NCBI RefSeq assembly: GCF_050003625.1
Contig: NC_134400.1
Location: forward strand, 47,853,096-47,917,095
Direction of reading: 5' to 3'
DNA from: Haematobia irritans
Taxonomy: Eukaryota > Arthropoda > Insecta > Diptera > Muscidae
DNA length: 64,000 bases
Part shown: positions 54,358 to 64,000 of the stretch, one piece after another
How positions within the stretch are numbered: position 1 is the stretch's first letter
How the letters are laid out: each line of letters starts with the position of its first letter
Translations under genes and position numbers: made by a program
The notes under the pieces: model-generated
Told to the model about the DNA's origin: nothing
Databases searched by the model: none
Seen by the model: the letters and a program-made list of their open reading frames with translations, nothing else

Positions 54358-57300
54358 CACTAAAAAAGTATTGTCGTGAGGTCAAAGATTTCATGTCTTT
54401 AAAATACGAATGCATATTTTGCTTAGCATAGAAGACACATTTCTCTAATATAAAGTTTTTTTTTCCTTGTCCAAAAGTATATAAACTTTTCAATGAAGTC
54501 GTATTGTCCTTATAATTAAGTGATTTCACTTAAAAATGGGTATCATAACATGAAAGAAAAAATGTTTGGGCTAAGGTCAACTTGACTTTAATAATTCAGA
54601 AAAATTCTTTAAATTTAATGAAATTGTATTTAAATTTATTGTCTTTTTGCATCTTGACTACAAAGCAAAAAATCATTCAAATATAGGACATGTTTTTCAA
54701 CACTTTAATTTAAAGACGTTTTTTACTTGAAGCAAGGCAAAAATTCTACTGGAAGTCGAGTCTTAATTTGGAAAATAAAGTTGTCGTTAACTCGTTTTTA
54801 AAGGACTTTCATAGCATATGAAGAAAAAACAAGTATATACGGCCGTAAGTTCGGCCAGGCCGAAGCTTATGTACCCTCCATCATGGATTGCGTAGAAACT
54901 TCTTCTAAACACTGCCATCCAGAATCGAATTACTTAAGTTGCGGTAACGCTTGCCGATGGCAAGGTATCTTAAAACCTCCTAACACCATCTTCTAAATTG
55001 TATGTAAGTCCATACGTGGTATATATTAAATCAAAAAAGATCGATCCAATACGTTATAATTCAGTTTGACAAAGTAGACATAAAATTTTGACAAAATTTT
55101 CTACAGAAATAAAATTTTAACAAAATTTTCTATAGAAATAAAATTTTCACAAAATTTTCTATAGAAATAAAAATTTTGACAAAATTTGCTATAGAAATAA
55201 AAATTTTGACAAAATTTGCTATAGAAAGAAAATTTTGACAAAAATTTCTACGGAAATAAAATTTTAACAAAATTTTCTATAGAAATAAACTTTTGACAAA
55301 ATTTTCTATAGAAATAAAATCTTGGTAAATTATTTTTGGCTCGAGTGGCAACCATGATTATGAACCGAATAAAATTTGAACAAAATTTTCTATAGAAATA
55401 AAATTTTGACAAAATTTTCTATAGAAATAAAATTTTGACAATGATGAAAATTTTAATAAAAATTTAACAAAATTTTATCTAGAAATAAAATTTTGACAAA
55501 ATTTTCTATAGAAATAAAATTTTGGTAGATTATTTTTGGCTCTAGTGGCAACCATGATTATGAACCGATATGGACCAATTTTGTGTGATTGGACCAATTT
55601 TGGTATGGTTGTTAGAGACCATATACTAACACCACGTTCCTAATTTGAACCGGATCGGATGAATTTTGCTCCTCCAAGAGGCTCCGGAAGTCAAATCTGG
55701 AGAACGTTTTATATGGGGGCTATATATAATTATGGACCGATATGGACCAATTCTGGCACGGTTGTTAATGATCATATACTAACACCATGTTCCAAATTAC
55801 AACCGGATTGGATGAAATTTGCTTCTCTTGGAGACTTCGCAAGCCAAATCTGGGGATCGGTTTATATGGGGGCTATACATAATTATGAACCGATGTGGAC
55901 CAATTTTTGCATGGTTGTTAGAGGCCATATACCAATATCATGTACCAAATTTCAGGCGGATCGGATGAAATTTGCTTCTCTTTGAGGCTCCGCAACCCAA
56001 ATCTGGGGATCGGTTTATATGAGCGCTATATATAATTATGGACCGATGTGGACCAATTTTTGCACGGTTGTTAGAGACCATATACCAAAACCATGTACCA
56101 AATTTCAGCAGGATCGGATGCAATTTGCTTCTCTTTGAGGCTTCGCAAACCAAATCTGGAGATCGGTTTATATGGGGTCTATATATAATTATGGACCGAT
56201 GTGGACCAATTTTTGCATGGTTGTTAGAGACCATATACCAACATCATGTACCAAATTTCAGCCGGATCGGATGAAATTTGCTTCTCTTTGAGGCTCCGCA
56301 AGCCAAATCTGGGGATCGGTTTATATGGGGGCTATATATAATCATGGACCGGTATGGACCAATTTTTGCATGGTTGTTAGAGACCATATACCAACATCAT
56401 GTACCAAATTTCAGCCGGATCGGATGAAATTTTCTTCTCTTTGAGGCTCCGCAAGCCAAATCTGGGGATCGGTTTATATGGGGGCTATATATAATAATGG
56501 ACCGATGTGAACCCATTTTTGCATGGTGTTAGATGCCATATACCAACACCATGTACCAAATTTCAGCCGGATCGGATGAAATTTGCTTCTCTTTTAGGCT
56601 ATGCAAGCCAAATCTGGGGATCTGTTTATATGGGGGCTATATATAATTATGGACCGATGTGGACCAATTTTTGCATGGTTGTTAGAGACCATATACCAAC
56701 ACCATATACCAAATTTCAGCCGGATCGGATGAAATTTGCTTCTCTTTTAGGCTATGCAAGCCAAATCTTGGGATCTGTTTATATGGGGGCTATATATAAT
56801 TATGGACCGATGTGGACCAATTTTTGCATGGTTGTTAGAGACCATATACCAACACCATATACCAAATTTCAGCCGGATCGGATGAAATATGCTTCTGTTA
56901 GAAGCTCCACAAGCCAAATCTGAGGGTCCCTTTATATGGGGGCTATACGTAAAAGTGGACCAATATGGCCCATTTTCAATACCATCCGACCTACATCGAT
57001 AACAACTACTTGTGCCAAGTTTCAAGTCGATAGCTTGTTTCGTTCGAAGTTAGCGTGATTTCAACAGACGGACGGACGGACGGACGGACGGACGGACATG
57101 CTTAGATCGACTCAGAATTTCACCACGACCCAGAATATATATACTTTATGGGGTCTTAGAGCAATATTTCGATGTGTTACAAACGGAATGACAAAGTTAA
57201 TATACCCCCATCCTATGATGGAGGGTATAAAAAACGGAAAAAGCGAAAAATTAAAATTTGCTTCCAAGAAGCAAGTACACAAAACCCAAATTTAAAAGAG

Positions 57301-57416
57301 AATTGCGTCTTAAAAGTATCCTTACTTGTATTCTGCGCTTCTTTGGCTCGTAATCAATACCAATTTTTTTAAAGTAAAGACAAAATCTTTGGAACCGGGC
57401 ATGCTTTTTTTCAGTG
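54358..57416. mobile_element. MITE E copy 3, split by an A element
   Basis: The left end is an eroded CACTAAAAAAGTATTGTCG, the right end GCTTTTTTTCAGTG, with TA at 54356-54357 and 57417-57418. The left part (54358-54828) and right part (57230-57416) match 20699-21166 and 23851-24015. The A element sits at the same position and in the same orientation as in that copy. Confidence 0.8.
54829..57229 (-). repeat. Family A element A9 inside MITE E
   Basis: The 3' end ACAAGTATATACGGCCGTAAG is at the left, then the 29-bp minisatellite (55070-55530) and nine modules (55560-56960). The GGAC microsatellite is at 57066-57098 and GATGGAGGGTATAA closes the element. Unlike A6 it has no LINE insertion, so it shows the state of the composite before that event. 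Confidence 0.82.
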
Positions 57417-57418
57417 TA

Positions 57419-58077
57419 CGTTTTTTCAGGTTTTCACAATGCGTTTTTAAAACAAGGAAGATACACTGACCATCATGCATTCTTTTTAATTAGACTAGTA
57501 GAAAAACCTTAGTAATAGTAACGAAGTGTGTCATTAAATTTGAGCCAACAACGACTTTTCGGTCGAAAGACTTAAAATTGAAATATTCCGTTTTGTTTAC
57601 GAAATTTGCATTGTATTAATGAAATGTTTCCGTTAGGATAATGAAAAGTTTCGCTTGCTCAATTTAACGATTTTTTGTGTACCATTTTCGAAATTACTCA
57701 TTCTCATAAAGGCAAAAATAAACTAAAGGTAAAGAAAAACATATTGGTACCAAGTCATGACCATATTAATCTTGCCGTGGTTCATTCTAAGTATCTTTGG
57801 AATTTGTATGATGATATTCTTCTGCTTTAGTTTATACAGAATTTATTTTTATGGACATTGATCTACGTGTCCACATGTCTACATAAAGGCTGTTTTTTGA
57901 AATTTCAAAACTGGAGTAAAAATTAAACTTAAACTGAAAAAATATTTACGTGGTATTAAAGATTACATAACCTCAGTTTTAGGAAGTGCAATTTTCACAT
58001 TTTTAAGTATAAATTTCTTTAAAATAATGCATTGTTAATTAAACGAAAGTTTATAATCTTTGCTTCAAAAAATTGTT
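57419..58077. other. No recognised feature
   Basis: AT-rich sequence without repeat matches in this window and without long frames. Confidence 0.4.
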
Positions 58078-58930
58078 TATACCCTCCACCATAGGATGGG
58101 GGTATATTAACTTTGTCATTCAGTTTGTAACACATGGAAATATTGCTCTAAAACCCCACAAAGTAGATATATTCTGGATCGTAGTGAAATTTTGAGTCGA
58201 TCTAAGCTTGTCCGTCCGTCTGCTGAAATCACGCTAACTTCCGAACGAAACAAGCTATCGACTTGAAACTTGGCACAAGTAGTTGTTATTGATGTTGGTG
58301 GGACGGTATTGCAAATGGACCATATTGCACCACTTTTACGTATAGCCCCCATATAAACCGATCCACAGATTTGACCTCCGGAGCCTCTTGGAGGAGCAAA
58401 ATTCATCCGATCCGGTTGAAATTCGGTACTTGGTCTAAGTATATGGTCTCTAACAACCATGCAAAAATTGGTCCATATCGGTCCATAATTATATATAGCC
58501 CCCATATGAATCGATCCCCAGATTTGACCTCCGGAGCATCTTGGAGGAGCAAAATTCATCCGATTCGGTTGAAATTTGGTACGTGGTGTTAGTATATGGT
58601 ATCTAACAACCATGCAATCGGTCCATAATCGGTACATAATTATATATAGCCCCCATATAAACCATTCCCTAGATTCGATTTCCGGAGCCTCTTGGAGGAG
58701 CAAAATTCATTCAATCAGTTTGAAATTTGGTACGTATTGTTAGTATATGGACTCTAACTACCATGCAAAAATTGGTCCATATCGGTCCATAATTACATAT
58801 AGCCCCCATATAAACCGATCAACAGATTTGACCTCCGGAGCATCTTGGAGGAGCAAAATTCGTCTGATCCGGTTGAAATTTGGAACGTGGTGTTATTATA
58901 TGGTCTCTAACAACCATGCACAAATTGGTA
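58078..58930 (+). repeat. Family A element A10, 3'-truncated
   Basis: TATACCCTCCACCATAGG start, a short GTCCGTCCGTCTG stretch and about four modules. It stops within CCATGCACAAATTGGTATA, so the minisatellite and 3' hairpin are missing. Confidence 0.75.
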
Positions 58931-59106
58931 TATACACGCAGAGAAGAAACATGATTGTCAAAATCATATTCGAAGAACAAAATAATATGATAGGAGCTAT
59001 TTTTGCGGCGACCATGTAATATTTTCACCTGCAACCATATTGGCTCAATCAACATGGTTGTAAGAAAAATAAAATTGTCCTCATCTAAAATATTATTATA
59101 TTGATA
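58931..59106. repeat. Unclassified repeat-like segment
   Basis: It begins ACACGCAGAGAAGAAACATG, followed by ATTGTCAAAATCAT, which looks like the end of another MITE, but the opposite end was not found. It joins the 3' end of C2. Confidence 0.35.
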
Positions 59107-59117
59107 ACAAGTATATA

Positions 59118-60389
59118 ACAGGTTGGCTGATAAGTCCCCGGTCTGACACATAGATGGCGTCGCTAGTAATAAATGCATATTATTTTTATATAGTACCAAC
59201 CTTCAAATGATTCGTGTCAAAATTTGACGTCTGTAATTCAATTAGTTTGTGAGATAGAGCGTCTTTTGTGAATCAACTTTTGTTATTGTGAAAAAAAAAA
59301 TGGAAAAAAGGAATTTCGTGTTTTGATAAAATACTGTGGAAGCAGTATTTTATCAAGCAAAAACTTGGCTTGATAATGAGTTTCCGGACTCTGCCCCAGG
59401 GAAATCAACAATAATTGATTGGTATGCAAAATTCAAGCGTGGTGAAATGAGCACGGAGGACGGTGAACGCAGTGGACGCCCGAAAGAGGTGGTTACCGAC
59501 GAAAACATCAAAAAATCCACAAAATGATTTTGAATGACGTAAAATTAAATTGATCGAGATAGCAGAGGCCTTAAAGATATCAAAGGAACGTGTTGGTCAT
59601 ATCATTCATCAATATTTGGGTATGCGGAAGCTCTGCGCAAAATGGGTGCCGCGCGAGCTCACATTTGACCAAAAACACCAACGTGTTGATGATTCTGAGC
59701 GGTGTTTGCAGCTGTTAACTCGTAATACACCTGAGTTTTTCCGTCGATATGTGACAATGGATGAAACATGGCTCCATCACTACACTCCTGAGTCCAATCG
59801 ACAGTCGGCTGAGTGGACAGCGACCGGTGAACCGTCTCCGAAGCGTGGAAAGACTCAAAAGTCCGCTGGCAAAGTAATGGCCTCTGTTTTTTGGGATGCG
59901 CATGGAACAATTTTTATCGATTATCTTGAGAAGGGAAAAACCATAAACAGTGACTATTATATGGCGTTATTGGAGCGTTTGAAGGTCGCAATCGCGGCAA
60001 ATATGAAGAAGAAAAAAGTGTTGTTCCACCAAGACAACGCACCGTGCCACAAGTCATTGTGAACGATGGCAAAAATTCATGAATTGGTCTTCGAATTGCT
60101 TCCCCACACACCGTATTCTCCAGATCTGGCCCCAGCGACTTTTTCTTGTTCTCAGACCTCAAAAGGATGCTCGCAGGGAAAAAATTTGGCTGCAATGAAG
60201 AGGTGATCGCCGAAACTGAGGCCTATTTTGAGGCAAAACCGAAGGGCTACCAAAATGGTATCAAAAAATTGGAAAGTCGTTATAATCGTTGCATCGCTCT
60301 TGAAGGGAACTATGTTGAATAATAAAAACGAATTTTGACAAAAAAATGTGTTTTTCTTTGTTAGACCGGGGACTTATCAGCCAACCTGT
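59118..60389 (+). mobile_element. Himar1-like mariner (irritans group)
   Basis: The ends ACAGGTTGGCTGATAAGTCC and GGACTTATCAGCCAACCTGT are perfect inverted repeats and continue to CCCGGTCT. TA lies outside both (59116-59117, 60390-60391). The 1272-bp length is close to the roughly 1.29 kb of Himar1, whose ends differ only slightly. It lies at a TA in the 3' end of C2, so it is younger than that element. Confidence 0.93.
59300..60322 (+). pseudogene. Mariner transposase (DD34D), inactivated
   Basis: Very similar to Himar1 transposase: AKTWLDNEFPDSAPGKSTII, IAEALKISKERVGHIIHQYL and WVPRELTFDQK (helix-turn-helix and linker), TMDETWLHHYTPES (first aspartate), VLFHQDNAPCHKSL (second), and YSPDLAPSDFF with a 1-nt loss (third). 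Breaks: frameshift and small rearrangement after the start (59310-59345), a frameshift near 59525-59550, a stop after CHKSL (CGA to TGA) and the frameshift near 60132. The end GNYVE and stop at 60320-60322 are intact. The element could only move with transposase supplied elsewhere. Confidence 0.9.
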
Positions 60390-61886
60390 TAAAGCAGTAA
60401 GTTCGGCCGGAATCTTAAACACCCACCACCACGAATCAAATATTATAGTTTCCTGTGAAAATTTCAGGGGGATTTGGTGACAAGCAGATCAGTTCAACCA
60501 GTACACTTCCCGAAGATTTTACCTACGAAGACTAGATCAGATTCTGGATTTATAAGAACCATATTTGTTTGAGTTTTAGAGGAATCATAAACATTGTGTG
60601 CAAGTGTGCAAGAAAATGAAATAACGCGTTGATTTAAAATCTAACATCTGTAGATTTTTACCCCCATTACCAGAAGTAAAATCTGGAAACTATAATTCAG
60701 TTTCAAGCAAGTTTCATTATCAGTGCACATGGACCGATATTCACCATTTTCGGCACACCTCTTTATGTTCCTAAAATACTTCTAGATTTAAAATTTCATG
60801 CAAATTTGATAAAAAAAACTATGGTTTCTAAAAGCCAAAGAAGTAAAATCGGGAGATCGGTCTATTTGGGAGATAAACCAAAACATGGACCAATACACGC
60901 CATTTTCGGCTCTCATATTTAAGGTCCTAAACTACCTGTAGATTTCTCATTTCAGTCAAATTGGATAAAAACCTAAAAAATAAAATCATTTCTTGCACAC
61001 CTATTTGTATTCCTAAAAACCTCCAGATTTTCGATTTCAGGCAAAGTGGACAACTATTACGGCAATTACGGTTTCTAGAAGCCCAAAATTAATATCGGGT
61101 CTATCTGATGGCTAGATCAAAACATGTACCGATACTCACCATTTTCAGCACACCTCTTTATTGTTCTAAAGTACCTCTAGATTTCCAATTTCAGGCAAAT
61201 TGGATAAAAACTACGGATTCTATAAGCCCAAGACCCCAAATCGGGAGATCGGTCTATATGGGGATATACCAAAACCCGGACCGATACTCACCATTTTTAG
61301 CACACCTCTTTATGGATCTAAAACACCTCTATATTTCAAATTTCAACCAAATTGGATAATAACTACGGATTCTAGAAGCCCAAGAAGTAAAATCGGGAAA
61401 TCGGTCTATATGGGGGCTATACCTAAACATCAACCGATAGTCACCATTTTTGGCACACCTCTTTATGATGATAAAATACCTCTAGATTTCCAAATTGGAT
61501 AGAAACTAAGGTTTTTATAAGCCCAAGACCCCAAATCGGGAGGTCGGTATATATGGGGACTATATCAAAACTTGGACCGATATAGCCCATCTTCGAACTT
61601 GACCTGCAAGCAGACAAAAGACGAGTTTGTGCGAAATTTCATCACGATTGCTTTATTATTGAAAACTGTAGCGTGATTACAACAGACATACAGACGGACA
61701 TGGCTATATCGTCTTAGAATTTCTACCTGATCAAGAATATATACACTTTATATAGTCGGAAATCGATATTTCGATGTGTTACAAACGGAATGACAAACTT
61801 ATTATACCCCCGTCACTATTCTATGGTGGTGGGTATAAAAATGTACTTGGTTTTTGTTCTGCATTTTGATACATGATATAATTTAT

Positions 61887-63047
61887 TATACCCTGCGCCA
61901 CACTGTGGAACAGGGTATTATAAGTTAGTGCATATGTTTGTAACACCCAGAAGGAGACGAGATAGACACATGGTGTCTTTGGCAATAATGCTCAGGTTGG
62001 GTCCCTGAGTCGATATAACCATGTCCGTCTGTCCGTCTGTCCGTCCGTCCGTCCGTCCGTCCGTCTGTCTGTGAACACATTTTTGTGATCAAAGTCTAGG
62101 TCGCAATTTAAGTCCAATCGCCTTCAAATTTGGCACATGTTCCTAATTTGGGTTAGAATAGAACCCTATTGATTTTGGAAGAAATCGGTTCAGATTTAGA
62201 TATAGCTCCCATATATATCTTTCGCCCGATATGGACTAATACGGTCCCAGAAGTAGTTAGTAGTGTAGCCAAGTGTGGCAAATTTTATTGAAATCGGTTC
62301 AGATTTAGATATAGCTCCCATATATATTGTTCGCCCGATTTACACTCATATGACCACAGTGGCCAATCTTTTAGGCCGATTTATTTGAAATTTTGCAAAG
62401 GGAGTAGAATTAGTATTGTAGCTATGCTTGCCAAATTTTGGTTGAAATCGGTTCAGATTTAGATATAGCTTTCATATATAGCATTCAAATGCCAATTTTT
62501 AACTCCGATTTAGTTGAAATTTTGCACAGGGAGTAGTATTAGCATTGTAGCTATGCGTGCCAAACTTGGTTGACAGCGGTTCAAATTTAGATATAGCTCC
62601 CATATATATGTTTTTCTGATTTCGGTAAAAATGGTCAAAATACCACCATTTTCCTTGTAAAATCGCCACTGCTTAGTCGAAAAGTTGTAAAAATGACTCT
62701 TATTTTCCTAAACTTCTAATACATATATATCGAGCGATAAATCATAAATAAACTTTTGCGAAGTTTCCTTAAAATTGCTTCAGATTTAAATGTTTCCCAT
62801 ATCTTTTTACTACAATTGTGTTCCACCCTTGTGCATTAGCCGACTTAAATTTTGAGTCTATAGATTTTGTAGAAGTCTATCAAATTCTGTCCAGATCGAG
62901 TGATATTTAATTTAATGTATGTATTTGGGACAAACCTTTATATATAGCCCCCAACACATTTGACGGATGTGATATGGTATCGAAAAAGTGGTGCAGGGTA
63001 TAATATAGTCGGCCCCGCCCGACATTAGGCTTTCCTTACTTGTTTTT
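61887..63047 (+). repeat. Family B element B7, full length
   Basis: TATACCCTGCGCCACACTGTGG start, (GTCC)n/GTCTG microsatellite at 62026-62072, four modules, CCACCCTTGTGCATTAGC, GTGGTGCAGGGTATAATATA, hairpin GTCGGCCCCGCCCGAC and CCTTACTTGTTTTT end. No insertions. Best reference for B together with B2. Confidence 0.85.
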
Positions 63048-63393
63048 AGTTAAAGTTAAATGATGTCTGCGTTGGTACATTTGATGGGCACGAAGTAAAT
63101 ATGGAATGATTACTTATTGTTGAAATTGAACCAAAATAGGGTGTGTAAAAATATATGATGTTTGCTTGCACGACATTATAAATACAAATAAACAATGAAT
63201 TAGTTTATAAATAAATAAAAACAAATAAATAAAGTTAATTATGTATTTTCTTTTCTCAAGTGGAGTCCTTTTTTCGACGACGAAAAAAAAATTTTTTGAC
63301 CATGTTCTTTTAACTGCAAGAATAACATTTTTGACGAATACCATAACATTTTAGATCGAGACCATTGTCTTTTAATGGAAACAAAATTCTTTT
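63048..63393. other. No recognised feature
   Basis: AT-rich sequence between B7 and C3, with no repeat match and no supported gene. Confidence 0.4.
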
Positions 63394-64000
63394 TATACCC
63401 ACCACCATAGAATGGTGACGGGGGTATAATAAGTTTATCATTCCGTTTGTAACACATCGAAATATCGATTTCCGACTATACAAAGTATATATATTCTTGA
63501 TCAGGGAGAAATTCTAAGACGATATAGCCATGTCCGTCTGTCTGTAATCACGCTACAGTTTTCAATAATAAAGCAATCGTGATGAAATTTCGCACAAACT
63601 CGTCTTTTATCTGCAGGCAGGTCAAGTTCGAAGATGGGCTATATTGGTCCAAGTTTTGATATTCCCCATATAAACTTACCTCCCGATTTGGGGTCTTGGG
63701 CTTATAAAAACCTTAGTTTCTATCCAATTTGCCTGAAATTGGAAATCTAGAGGTATTTTATGAGGTGTATCAAAAATGGTGAGTATCGGTCCATGTTTTG
63801 GTATAGCCCCCATATAGACCGATCTCCCGATTATATTTCTAGGGCTTCTAGAATCGATAGTTTCTATTCAATTCGCCTGAAATTTGAAATCCAGAGGTAT
63901 TTTAGCACTATAAAGAGGTGTGCCAAAAATTGTGACTATCGGTTGATGTTTAGGTATAGCCCCCATGTGCAAAAAATGACAGTGGAGAACCAATGTGATA
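63394..64000 (+). repeat. Family C element C3, runs off the window
   Basis: TATACCCACCACCATAGAATG start with partner ATGGTGACGGGGGTATA, CCATGTCCGTCTGTCTG, then modules with CCCCATATAAACTTACCTCC and GCCTGAAATTGGAAATCTAG. The last ~40 bp diverge from the module pattern. The 3' end is outside the window. Confidence 0.75.

Larger units (their letters stand above)
59107..61837 (-). repeat. Family C element C2, split by a mariner
   Basis: The 3' end reads AACAAGTATA | mariner | AAGCAGTAAGTTCGGCCGG. The subterminal repeat ACACCCACCACCACGAATC follows. About six modules lie at 60720-61600 (CCGATACTCACCATTTT, CACACCTCTTTATG, CCAATTTCAGGCAAATTGG), and the start TTCTATGGTGGTGGGTATA is at the right. It is the most complete C copy here and shows that C has the same layout as A and B. 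Confidence 0.75.

Noticed and set aside
54056..54529. 157-codon minus-strand gene
   Set aside because: Its upstream half lies in MITE E (from 54358 on), and the same sequence recurs at 20699. No domain is recognisable.

Overview
The window looks like intergenic DNA from a calyptrate (muscid-type) fly: it is AT-rich, nearly saturated with nested transposable elements, and carries a mariner whose ends and transposase match the Himar1/irritans group first described from the horn fly. No complete host gene is visible. The only host-exon candidate is a short minus-strand piece near 53.45-53.58 kb, and it is weak.

Most of the DNA belongs to three repeat families, called A, B and C here. Each has a palindromic start (TATACCC...CACC), a GTCC/GTCTG microsatellite, a tandem array of 153-bp modules, and a hairpin followed by an ...ACTTGTTTTT-like end. 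A has the start ATACCCTCCACC and a 3' hairpin in GGCCTGGCC. B has ATACCCTGCACC and GTCGG..CCGAC. C has ATACCCACCACC. The architecture (subterminal inverted repeats, central tandem repeats, 3' hairpin, insertion in T runs without target duplication) fits non-autonomous Helentron/HINE (DINE-1-like) elements. That assignment is inference. A, B and C modules share length and scattered sequence, so they look like one superfamily.

Layout: 1-5.4 kb holds B and C fragments, a SINE head and element A1 with a hAT-type insertion. 5.4-12.2 kb holds A2, A3 and a 1.43-kb TA-flanked element. 12.2-19.6 kb holds A4 with a Harbinger-like insertion, a piggyBac-like element and B2. 19.6-24.4 kb is a deep nest (A, then MITE, then A, then LINE). 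26-31.7 kb holds a SINE, a dead RNase-H-bearing LINE and a Jockey-like LINE tail. 31.7-39.6 kb holds A7, a large tandem B array and A8. 39.8-40.8 kb is a DD41D mariner. 41.6-46.1 kb is a second dead LINE copy on the minus strand. 46.1-47.1 kb is a Ty3/gypsy integrase remnant. 47.2-53 kb holds B5 and fragments. 54.4-57.4 kb is a second A-in-MITE composite. 58-64 kb holds A10, C2 with the Himar-like mariner, B7 and C3.

The most useful observations are these. (1) A tRNA-derived SINE shares its 3' tail with the LINE copy in the same window, which suggests a SINE/partner-LINE pair. (2) A 153-bp module is conserved across three element families. (3) Two loci carry the same A-inside-MITE composite. 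(4) Many insertions are dated by exact target-site duplications, including a piggyBac-like insertion whose empty paralogous site also lies in the window.
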